DNA of 64,000 bases from an uncultured Bacteroidales bacterium (GTDB lineage Bacteria > Bacteroidota > Bacteroidia > Bacteroidales > F082). Position numbers and translations under genes: made by a program. Positions within the stretch are counted from its first letter, which is position 1; each line of letters opens with the position of its first letter. The stretch is taken from contig CAMYXP010000006.1 of the NCBI GenBank assembly GCA_947303085.1, positions 1 to 64,000 of the forward strand, given 5' to 3'. A model generated the notes under the pieces. That model saw nothing but the letters and a program-made list of their open reading frames with translations, did no database searches and was not told where the DNA came from. Of this stretch, positions 8,707 through 16,011 are shown piece by piece.

Positions 8707-9516
8707 TTAAGCCAAGAGGTTGTCGTAAAGTGTACGCCATCTTTGCGGTTTTGTAGCGTCGTAAACTTGTCGTAAAGACCTGTCGAGCCTTTTGACGTTG
8801 AACAGACGCTCCAGTGCGATGTAAGGCACACGCCCGCCTGCATTACCGTTGGTGTGACTGTCGATTTTGTAGCCGAAGATGAGGCCACAGAAGTAGGCAA
8901 GGCGAGCGAGAGCCTGCTTGCCGTCGTCGCCCAACCACTCGAGACGTTTGTCGGCAATGATCCTAATGTAGCCTTTATCGATGGCACGGTTAAGACAAAA
9001 GACGACACGCTCGGTGTTGAGTTCGTCGGGTAATACAAGATGTTTTTCTTCGGATGTTATGTGATGCTCGGGGTTATGGGGTTGTTGTGAGGGAGGAGTG
9101 AGGTTGTCGGTTGGGGGCAACAAGTCAGACCTCGGTTTGTTGGACGGCGGATCGCCAGAGAGCCTCTGGAGGATTTGCTTGGAGAGGATTTCGCTATGGT
9201 AATAGTCGAATATGAATACGAGACGGTCGGCAAGATCCTGCTTGACATAAATCTCGTAGGACTCGCTGTCGTCTTTGATTTCTTTAACGCATTTTGCCCA
9301 CCATTCGTAGTCGGGGTATTTTTGACAGACTGATGAGACGTATTTTTCGGAAACAGTTTTGTGCTGTTCGTAGATGCGGCGATAGAGGTATTTGGTGACG
9401 AAGTATAATTCGTCACCAGGGCTATCGTCGATCAGATTATTTTCAAGTTCCGCCATGTTGATAGATGGAACGTTTTTGCGCAGTTTTTTCAAACATTTTC
9501 TATAATCATCTTTCAT
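8707..9516 (-). CDS. Hypothetical mobile-element protein
   Basis: I do not recognise the family of this 269-residue protein. It is soluble, charged and without signal peptide. It has a proline-rich break near residues 123-150 (PPSNKPRSDLLPPTDNLTPP) that separates two mainly helical halves. The C-terminal half (VVFCLNRAIDKGYIRIIADKRLEWLGDDGKQALARL...) looks like a compact domain of its own. It begins 12 bp after the integrase stop, so it is probably expressed with the integrase. A role in element maintenance is inferred from position only. Confidence 0.6.
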   Translation of the reverse strand: MKDDYRKCLKKLRKNVPSINMAELENNLIDDSPGDELYFVTKYLYRRIYEQHKTVSEKYVSSVCQKYPDYEWWAKCVKEIKDDSESYEIYVKQDLADRLVFIFDYYHSEILSKQILQRLSGDPPSNKPRSDLLPPTDNLTPPSQQPHNPEHHITSEEKHLVLPDELNTERVVFCLNRAIDKGYIRIIADKRLEWLGDDGKQALARLAYFCGLIFGYKIDSHTNGNAGGRVPYIALERLFNVKRLDRSLRQVYDATKPQRWRTLYDNLLA

Positions 9517-9528
9517 AGTTGTTGTTTT

Positions 9529-10758
9529 TTAAACTTTGTTAATCATCAATTTGGGCAGGCTGTTGATAGCATCGACTTTGAGACTATCGACGGCACGGGT
9601 GTATTTTTCGGTGTGTTTCAGGCCTGAATGGCCGAGGAGGCTGGCCAACGTTTTGATGTTGGCACCATTATTAAGAATGTTGACTGCGAAGGAGTGGCGG
9701 GCGCAGTGCCAGGATATATTTTTAGGTATGCCTGCGCTTTTGACCCAACGTTTGACGGATTTGTTACACATCTCGTAGGATGGCAGTTTGAAGATGAGAC
9801 TGTTTTCGTCTTCATCTTGTGCCGGTTTTCCGACGAGGGTGATGATTTCGTCGCTGAGCGGGATGATGACACCACTGGCTGCGGAGTGACCTTTGGTTTT
9901 GTTCTGCTCGAACTTGAGCATTTTATTAGAATAATCGACATTGCCGAAGGTGAGGTCTTTGACATCGCAAAAACGCAGTCCGCAATAGAGGCAGAATATG
10001 AAGGCTCGGCGGATTTGCGGGCTCTGCTTGGGGTCGTGGTAGCTTATAAGCTGCTCGATTTCTTCGGGAGAGAGCACGTCTTTGCGAAGTTGCTGATTGT
10101 CAACCTTAATTGAAATACCTTTGCATGGATCTTTTTTTATGATTTCATGATCGACGGCATAGGTTATGACTTTCTTGAAACGTTGATAGATGCTTTTGGC
10201 GCCTTCGCCTTTGGAGTGTGCTTGCAGATAGTCGACGAAAGCGAGCATCATATCCTTATTAAGATTTTCGGGACGGATGCCGGATGTGAATTTCCTGTAA
10301 TCGGGACTTTCAGCCAGGAAGTCTTTGAAACGGCTTAAGGCTATTTCGACCATTCGGATGTCCTTTTTGGTGTAGTTGTTGATGTAGTTTTGGAAAAAGA
10401 CTAAGAAGTCGATTCTGCGGTCTTTTTTGAGTCGATAGCCTTCGGCGTTTTCGAGGAGTTCTTGTTCTTTCTCGAAACGGATTTTCATGGCGAGGTCGAG
10501 TGTGTCTTTATTTTGCTGGCGTTCTTCAGGGGTGCGAGGTGCTTGCCAGAGGTAAAGGGACAGCGATTCGCGGCGGCGATCGATGGAGAGTACTTCTTTT
10601 TGAAGTTTTTCGCTATAATGTTTTTTATAGCCGAAGTAGAAGTCGAGGAAAAGAGATTCTTTTCCGTTGCCGATGACTTTAGCGCCCAGTTTGGGGTTGT
10701 CGGTGTTGTTTTTAGAGATCAGATAGGTGTTATCTGACCTAACGTCTTTTCTTGCCAT
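9529..10758 (-). CDS. Tyrosine site-specific recombinase (integrase)
   Basis: This catalyses integration and excision of the element. With the start at 10758 the protein is 409 residues. It has an N-terminal arm-binding region, a SAM-like core-binding domain (about 115-215) and a catalytic domain with R262, H351-x2-R354, H387 and the nucleophile Y396, all intact. I preferred the ATG at 10758 over one 19 codons upstream because the extra residues are hydrophobic and overlap a minus-strand TATCTTTG box at 10790-10797. It is the rightmost gene of the element, as expected for an integrase near its attachment site. Confidence 0.93.
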   Translation of the reverse strand: MARKDVRSDNTYLISKNNTDNPKLGAKVIGNGKESLFLDFYFGYKKHYSEKLQKEVLSIDRRRESLSLYLWQAPRTPEERQQNKDTLDLAMKIRFEKEQELLENAEGYRLKKDRRIDFLVFFQNYINNYTKKDIRMVEIALSRFKDFLAESPDYRKFTSGIRPENLNKDMMLAFVDYLQAHSKGEGAKSIYQRFKKVITYAVDHEIIKKDPCKGISIKVDNQQLRKDVLSPEEIEQLISYHDPKQSPQIRRAFIFCLYCGLRFCDVKDLTFGNVDYSNKMLKFEQNKTKGHSAASGVIIPLSDEIITLVGKPAQDEDENSLIFKLPSYEMCNKSVKRWVKSAGIPKNISWHCARHSFAVNILNNGANIKTLASLLGHSGLKHTEKYTRAVDSLKVDAINSLPKLMINKV

Positions 10759-10789
10759 AATGATTAGAAATTTGGAAATATTGTTTCTC

Positions 10790-10797
10790 CAAAGATA
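10790..10797 (-). promoter_or_regulatory. Integrase promoter -7 box
   Basis: The minus strand reads TATCTTTG here, about 30 bp upstream of the integrase ATG. A CAAA (minus TTTG) at 10813-10816 could serve as the -33 element. Confidence 0.5.
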
Positions 10798-10917
10798 GGA
10801 AAAAAAGAGATACAAAGGTTGGGAAAATGCAAGAATTTATCAACAATTTAATTGATTTTCATAAGTTTATGAAAATGAGAGAGATAAAAATTTTTTTAAA
10901 AAAATGAAAATAAAAGG

Positions 10918-10946
10918 TTGGAATATGAAAAAAAATACTATTTTTG
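10918..10946 (+). promoter_or_regulatory. Plus-strand promoter in the integrase-yitT gap
   Basis: TTG at 10918-10920 and TATTTTTG at 10939-10946 are 18 bp apart, a good Bacteroidota promoter. No ORF follows before the yitT-like gene 320 bp downstream. It may drive a leader or small RNA, or be the chromosomal promoter of yitT. The rest of the gap 10759-11267 is very AT-rich. Confidence 0.5.
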
Positions 10947-11052
10947 CGCTCCGATTTTTGATTAAAAATGTGTCAAAGTCGAAGGGTTCAGAAAAGGTAA
11001 TTAAAAAAAATATTTAAAAAAAATTTTTAGGAGAGGCTTGGAGTCGGTTTTT

Positions 11053-11074
11053 GGGTAGTAAAAGGGTAGCAAAA
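11053..11074. repeat. Tandem 11-bp repeat near the integrase end
   Basis: GGGTAGTAAAA and GGGTAGCAAAA lie back to back, with inverted CGGTTTTT/AAAAAACG flanks. Its position outside the integrase gene suggests recombinase arm-type or core sites. This is inference. Confidence 0.45.
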
Positions 11075-11115
11075 AACGACAAAACAAGGTCGGAATTAAG
11101 AAGTCAAGGGAAGAT

Positions 11116-11221
11116 AAGATGTTGATTATCAATGCTTTTGGTTTCATAATTTGGATGAGATGAACCGGCCTCAGGTACGAAAAAGAGATGAAGACTTAAG
11201 ATATTGGCAATCAATGTTTTA
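11116..11221. repeat. Pair of imperfect 24-bp direct repeats
   Basis: Positions 11116-11139 (AAGATGTTGATTATCAATG...) and 11198-11221 (AAGATATTGGCAATCAATG...) match at 18 of 24 positions and are 82 bp apart. They lie between the integrase and the yitT-like gene. They could mark duplicated target DNA or regulator sites. Confidence 0.4.
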
Positions 11222-11231
11222 AGTCTTTTTT
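11191..11231 (+). terminator. Possible intrinsic terminator upstream of yitT
   Basis: AAGACTTAA (11191-11199) pairs with TTAAGTCTT (11219-11227) and runs into TTTTT. The 19-nt loop is long, so it may be weak. It would end the transcript from the promoter at 10918-10946 shortly before the yitT start, so it could also act as a leader attenuator. Confidence 0.4.
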
Positions 11232-11267
11232 GTTAACAATGATTACTTGATCATAAAAAATAATATT

Positions 11268-12152
11268 ATGAAAAAGACCTCCAACATCCTTATTGAAATC
11301 AAAAACTATGCGGTTATCACCGTGTGTTTGTTCATTATTGCTCTCGGCTGGACGGCGTTCCTCATCCCGAACAACATGCTTGGTGGCGGCGTCAACGGTA
11401 TTGCTACTATCGTTTACTGGGTGACGGGTCTCTCGACAGGTATCACCATCTTTGTGCTTAACGCGATACTTATCTTATTCTCTTTCAAGATATTAGGATG
11501 GCGTTTCGGCGTCAAGACCATTTACTGCATCGCCGTGATGGCGTTATTCTTCTCTTTGTTGCAGAATTTGATAGGCGACGTGCCTGTCATTTCAGATAAG
11601 TTTCTGGCAGCCATCATTGGAGGCGGCATCGGAGGCTTTGCCAACGGTATCATCTTCTTGTCGGGTGGCAGCACGGGAGGCGTCGACATCATCACAATGG
11701 TGGTAAATAAATACAGAAACATCTCGCTTGGACGCTTCACTCTGGCGATGAACCTCGTCATCATCGGAAGCTCGTTCTTCGTGTTTCAAGACCTGGAGAT
11801 TCTTCAGCGTGTGGAGCTTATCATTTACAGCTTGGTGGGTAACTTCGTGAGCAGCTATTGCATGGATTTGGCTTTCACAGGCAGCAAACAGTCGGTGCAG
11901 ATGTTCATTTTCTCGTCGAAACCTTCAATTATCGCTGATAGAATCGGTAATGAGATTCATCGTGGTACGACCATTATTAAAGGCACAGGATGGTATACCA
12001 AGCAGGACAGCGACATTGTGATGGCTGTGGTGCGTAAGACCGAGTGCCAGCCGGTGATTCGCATAGTGAAGCAGGAAGACCCGAAGGCTTTTGTGTCGGT
12101 TAACACTGTGATGGGCGTGTATGGAAAGGGTTTCGAGGTGATGAAGAAATAA
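11268..12152 (+). CDS. YitT family membrane protein (DUF2179 C-terminus)
   Basis: The 294-residue protein has about five to six hydrophobic segments in its first 190 residues, with the family pattern NNMLGGGVNGIATIVYWVTG near 34-53. The cytoplasmic C-terminal DUF2179 domain ends ...FVSVNTVMGVYGKGFEVMKK. YitT proteins are inner-membrane proteins of unknown function. An upstream TTG in frame (11247) is possible, but I chose the ATG at 11268, which begins MKKTSNIL. It is the first gene right of the mobile element and appears to be transcribed alone. Confidence 0.85.
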   Translation: MKKTSNILIEIKNYAVITVCLFIIALGWTAFLIPNNMLGGGVNGIATIVYWVTGLSTGITIFVLNAILILFSFKILGWRFGVKTIYCIAVMALFFSLLQNLIGDVPVISDKFLAAIIGGGIGGFANGIIFLSGGSTGGVDIITMVVNKYRNISLGRFTLAMNLVIIGSSFFVFQDLEILQRVELIIYSLVGNFVSSYCMDLAFTGSKQSVQMFIFSSKPSIIADRIGNEIHRGTTIIKGTGWYTKQDSDIVMAVVRKTECQPVIRIVKQEDPKAFVSVNTVMGVYGKGFEVMKK

Positions 12153-12158
12153 AAAATG

Positions 12159-12187
12159 TTTGGGCGCCGCGAAGCGGCGCCCAAACG
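12159..12187 (-). terminator. Strong hairpin terminator / palindromic repeat
   Basis: GTTTGGGCGCCGC, loop GAA, GCGGCGCCCAAAC form a perfect 13-bp stem. On the minus strand it is followed by ATTTTTTATTT, so it terminates the surface-protein operon. The GC-rich palindrome also resembles the dispersed repeats found elsewhere in the window. Confidence 0.75.
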
Positions 12188-12224
12188 AAAAATAGATTCA
12201 TTAAATCAACCAATGTTGTGTCTG

Positions 12225-15200
12225 TTATTTAATAATTATTTTCTGGGTTTTAATCTCATTTCCTAACAATCTGAAGATGTAGACACCTTGTGACAGCATG
12301 TTGATTGTCTCAACGCCGTTAACGTTCATCGTTGAAACCATGCGTCCTGTCACGTCGAACACCTGAAGTGTGCCTTCGCCGTTAACGATGATGTCGTTGC
12401 CGTTCTGGTAAGCGAAGATGTCGTTGTCAAAGCCGCTTGGGTTGTAGCTCAAGTTAACGATGAAACGGTTCTCGTTTTCGTTGGCTGTAGCTATGAACGA
12501 ATATTCTTCATCAAGGAGCAGGTCGACGTCGGCACCAGTGAATCTGTCGATGAGATGCAGGTAGCTGAACATGCCTTTTGCCTTGTAACTCAAGGTGTAT
12601 CTGCCGGTTTTGGTAGCCTTGAAGTTGAGGTTGATGGTCTGGGTGTCGTCGCTCATGTTGACAGCAGCGAAGTTTTCGCCTTTGTAGCTGATGTAAAGCA
12701 TAGGGGCGTTCTCGTTGCGGTGAGCCACCTTGTTGAAGCCGTGACCGCTCTTGAATTCGACGCATGTCACATCTTTAAAATCACCATTTTCGACGGTAAA
12801 CCAGATATTGTCGTTGTTGGCACGGTCTTTCGAATAGCTCTTAGGCTCGTTGGTAATATTTATGGTGCCTTTATCGGTAGCCTGGACAAGGATTGCTGTT
12901 CCGATAGCTATTGGCTCGCTGTCGTCTTTCACCTCCCAAGTGCCGTCGACATTCATCACACAGTATTTCTCTTCGATACTATTGTTTGAAATATTTTGAC
13001 TTTTATAAATATTGTGTGAATATGGGTTGCCGATGAGGTTGTATAATTTCAATGAGCTTCCTTCGGTGTACTGCAACTCATAACTCATGTCGCCGGTGTT
13101 GAGCGTTCCTGAGTAAGTGATATCGCAGGCTCCTGCTCTGCGGTAAAGATATCCGCGGCCGTTGTCGAATTGGTCGAAGAGGTTTTCAGTAGCTCTGTAT
13201 TCCTGCCATGTTGTGTTTTCGGCATCATAACGGTAGATGTTATGAGTAGTGTTTGTGAGGTTACTCACATCTGCAAAATGCTGATTTGCTACTGGAGAAG
13301 CGATTGCGAACCAACCTGTCTTTGTCGCTGCTTGCCATGCTGTGATGCTTTTGGCGATTGTTGCCGCGACTGTTGAGTTTGTCGGGACAATCAGTTGGGC
13401 GTTGTTGCAGAGGTAAATGTTGTCTTCATCGTTGTTCACATAATCGCCTTCGATGGTGAATACTGAGTTCGGTCTTAAATAGATCTCGTTGCCTAATCTC
13501 TTGGCACTGTTGCCTGAAATTGTGCAATCTTTAACCAGAATCTCACCTCCTGCGCTATAGATGCCACCACCGTATTCGTTAACACTGTTGTTGGTGATGG
13601 TGCAGCCTGTAATTACCAGATTCATCTTATTGTTCAAGCAGTCGAAGTAGACGCCGCCGCCGTTGCTTATGCTGCCGCCGTTCTTCATGGTGTTGCCTGT
13701 GATGTTGCAGTTGGTGATGGTAGAGGCCTTGCCACCGACACGAACACCGGCACCTTTGCTGTTTGAAAGGTTGTTTCTGATGCTTCCGCCATCGATGGTG
13801 AGATTGCCCAACGCATGAACGCCAGCACCGCCGCCGTCGCCGTCGTTATTCTCAACGATGCAGTTGGTCATAGTCAAAGCACCGTTTGAGTAAATACCAG
13901 TGCCAGTACCGTACACTTTGCTGTCGCGGATGGTGTGGTTGCCGCTGATATTGATGTTTTGAAGTGTTAAAGTTCCATCGTTGTAGATGCCGCCACCGTT
14001 ACCGATGTTGTTGCCGCCTGTGATGACGTTGTCTTTGTCTTTGCTGTTATCGACGATGGTGAGTGAAACGTTTTTGTTGACATACATGACATAGCCCTCG
14101 GCTTTTGGATCGTCAACACTACGATCGATGCTGTGGCCGTTCATGTCGATGGTCGCATCTTTAGTTACGACGAGAGCGACATCTTCAGTGCCGGCAAGAT
14201 AGTCCTTTTCCAAGACAATATTGCCACCTTCGTCAAGCATGTTCTGAAGCTCTGACCAGTTGCCGATGGCTGACCTAACTTTAAAAGTTGTTGAATATGA
14301 GCCTTCGTAATTGCCCCTACCGGTGATTATTATCTTATAATCGCCTATTGCAGCGACTGCATTGACATTAACATAATTGTCGTTTTCTTTTATCTGGAAA
14401 GCTACGGTGTAGTCGGTGTTTTCGACAAGTTCGACATTGAAATACTCCAGAGTAGGGATGACGTTGATAGTCTCGCCGCCGGCGTATGTGTATGATGCCT
14501 TAATGCCTTTGATTTCAACTCCAGGGATGTAATAAGGTGTCTCGTTGATGTAGTATTTTCTTGCAATATTGTTTTCCGGAACGGTAGCATCTACTTGAAC
14601 GCCTTGGTTGTCGTTGAAGCCATGGACGTAATATGCGTTTGTGTAAGTAAGTTGAGCTCCGTATTTGTTACGGTTGAAGGTCTGCATCTTGTCTTTCACA
14701 TCGATTGTTCCGGCCTGCAGGCAGTTGGTGTAGACAGCTGTATTGTTGACCCAGCCGAGGAATCCGGCGCATTTGATGGTTTTGTGAGGTACGACGGTGT
14801 CGATGATGCTTCCTGTGAAGACGCAGTTTTCGAATCTGATAGTACCCGCTTCGCACTGACCGACGAAGCCGGCGTGTGTGCCGTCGCCGTCGCTGTTGAA
14901 GGTGACTGTGCTTATGATGTGGATATTACTGTTGCAGTTGGTGATGATAACTGGATTTTTATCACCGTAGACGTATGATGCGATACCACCGGCGAATTTA
15001 TGGTCGGTCATGATAGTGCCTTCAACGTTGAGGTTGCTGAATGTGGCTCCGTCAGCGATGCCGAATGGCGCTGCGTAAGTTATCTGGCGGATCATGTAGA
15101 CGTTGATGGTGTGGCCGTCGCCGTCGAAATGACCGTAGAATCTGCGTTGTTTTGAATTGCCCACGATAGTGGTGTCAGGCTCTTGTTCGGTACCGAAATT

Positions 15201-15701
15201 GATGTCGGCACCGAGTTTGAAGTGTGCTGACGCAACTTCTGCGTTGCCTGCGTTCACTTCTTCGGCGAGCTTTAAGAACTGGGCGTCACATATAATAATA
15301 TATGGCTGTTCGGCTGTGCCTTCTCCTTCCCATGAGTCGGTCCAATGGGCGGCGTATGAGAGGTCGCCTGTGGTGCCGACCTCGATGGTGACGGTTATCT
15401 GAGGTGTCTCTCCGTTGCTGCCTGTCCATCCGAGGAAGTAATAGCCTTCTCTGACAGGGTTGTTCAGAGTGAAACTGTCTTCGTTGGTGTATGAGTCAGG
15501 GTTGGTGATACCGCTTGGCATCTCGCCTCCGTTGAGGTTATAGCTGATTGTGTAATATGAGGCGTCGGAACGTGTTACGGTGAATGTGCTGACATTGCTT
15601 TCGGTAGACACAGAGATACTGAATGTTCCCTGTGCCATCACCGAAATGCCGCTACAAAGCAAAAGTATAGTTAGGATTAAGTTTATTGTAGTCTTTTTCA
15701 T
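12225..15701 (-). CDS. T9SS-exported surface protein with beta-helix repeats
   Basis: With the start at 15701 the protein is 1158 residues and begins with a signal peptide (MKKTTINLILTILLLCSG...SVMAQG). Next comes an InlB_B/Flg_new-like repeat (YNLNGGEMPSG...EGYYFLGW). Then follows a GLUG-like region shared with the paralogue at 16012. A right-handed beta-helix stretch follows, with repeated ITNCNITGNTMKNGG / CTISGNSAKRLGN motifs. A long C-terminal region is again shared with the paralogue. The type A sorting domain ends LQVFDVTGRMVST...GVYIFRLLGNEIKTQKIIIK. It should be secreted by the T9SS and fixed at the cell surface, perhaps as an adhesin. It is the last gene of a three-gene operon. An upstream in-frame ATG at 15722 would only lengthen the signal peptide. 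Confidence 0.85.
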   Translation of the reverse strand: MKKTTINLILTILLLCSGISVMAQGTFSISVSTESNVSTFTVTRSDASYYTISYNLNGGEMPSGITNPDSYTNEDSFTLNNPVREGYYFLGWTGSNGETPQITVTIEVGTTGDLSYAAHWTDSWEGEGTAEQPYIIICDAQFLKLAEEVNAGNAEVASAHFKLGADINFGTEQEPDTTIVGNSKQRRFYGHFDGDGHTINVYMIRQITYAAPFGIADGATFSNLNVEGTIMTDHKFAGGIASYVYGDKNPVIITNCNSNIHIISTVTFNSDGDGTHAGFVGQCEAGTIRFENCVFTGSIIDTVVPHKTIKCAGFLGWVNNTAVYTNCLQAGTIDVKDKMQTFNRNKYGAQLTYTNAYYVHGFNDNQGVQVDATVPENNIARKYYINETPYYIPGVEIKGIKASYTYAGGETINVIPTLEYFNVELVENTDYTVAFQIKENDNYVNVNAVAAIGDYKIIITGRGNYEGSYSTTFKVRSAIGNWSELQNMLDEGGNIVLEKDYLAGTEDVALVVTKDATIDMNGHSIDRSVDDPKAEGYVMYVNKNVSLTIVDNSKDKDNVITGGNNIGNGGGIYNDGTLTLQNINISGNHTIRDSKVYGTGTGIYSNGALTMTNCIVENNDGDGGGAGVHALGNLTIDGGSIRNNLSNSKGAGVRVGGKASTITNCNITGNTMKNGGSISNGGGVYFDCLNNKMNLVITGCTITNNSVNEYGGGIYSAGGEILVKDCTISGNSAKRLGNEIYLRPNSVFTIEGDYVNNDEDNIYLCNNAQLIVPTNSTVAATIAKSITAWQAATKTGWFAIASPVANQHFADVSNLTNTTHNIYRYDAENTTWQEYRATENLFDQFDNGRGYLYRRAGACDITYSGTLNTGDMSYELQYTEGSSLKLYNLIGNPYSHNIYKSQNISNNSIEEKYCVMNVDGTWEVKDDSEPIAIGTAILVQATDKGTINITNEPKSYSKDRANNDNIWFTVENGDFKDVTCVEFKSGHGFNKVAHRNENAPMLYISYKGENFAAVNMSDDTQTINLNFKATKTGRYTLSYKAKGMFSYLHLIDRFTGADVDLLLDEEYSFIATANENENRFIVNLSYNPSGFDNDIFAYQNGNDIIVNGEGTLQVFDVTGRMVSTMNVNGVETINMLSQGVYIFRLLGNEIKTQKIIIK

Positions 15702-15728
15702 GATTCTATTGTTTTTGCTCAATTGATA

Positions 15729-15977
15729 TTACTTGTTGTTTCTCTTTTTCAAAGCATATCCTGCTCCAAGTGCAGCCATGATAAGTAAACCTTCGCCGAG
15801 AGGCAGATTTTCGTTTTCGGTGCTTCCAATAGGTTTGGTAGGTGCATTAAGATCGTTGGCGCTGCTGAATTCGCGGACGCTACCCTCATTCCATGTGCTG
15901 AAGAAACCGTCACTTTGAGCGTTGGCACTTAAACCAATTGTTAAAAACAATGCAATTGCTAATGTTGCTTTTTTCAT
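15729..15977 (-). CDS. Small exported protein with C-terminal anchor-like tail
   Basis: The protein has 82 residues: a signal peptide (MKKATLAIALFLTIGLSANA), a short polar middle, and the tail LPLGEGLLIMAALGAGYALKKRNNK. The pattern proline-glycine, a short hydrophobic segment, then a basic end resembles the PID-CTERM/PEP-CTERM class of Bacteroidota C-terminal sorting signals. It sits between the two large T9SS surface proteins (34 bp after one, 27 bp before the chosen start of the other), so it is probably co-expressed with them. Its function is unknown. Confidence 0.75.
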   Translation of the reverse strand: MKKATLAIALFLTIGLSANAQSDGFFSTWNEGSVREFSSANDLNAPTKPIGSTENENLPLGEGLLIMAALGAGYALKKRNNK

Positions 15978-16011
15978 TTTATTTATTTTATTATTTTGTT
16001 TATATTCTAAT

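Larger units (their letters stand above)
5547..11074. mobile_element. Integrative element, integrase-proximal part (left end not seen)
   Basis: Six minus-strand genes form a block typical of Bacteroidota integrative elements: integrase, unknown protein, two excisionase-like HTH proteins, VirE-N-like protein and DUF3987 primase. Housekeeping-type genes begin to the right at 11268. The Fic, DUF3883 and HsdR genes to the left have no chromosomal neighbours in view and are probably cargo, so the true left boundary is likely outside the window. No tRNA gene or clear attachment repeat was found. The right boundary is placed at the tandem repeat 11053-11074 as a guess. Confidence 0.55.

Noticed and set aside
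10759..11267. tRNA or tmRNA gene as integration target next to the integrase
   Set aside because: No cloverleaf or CCA-like end could be found on either strand.
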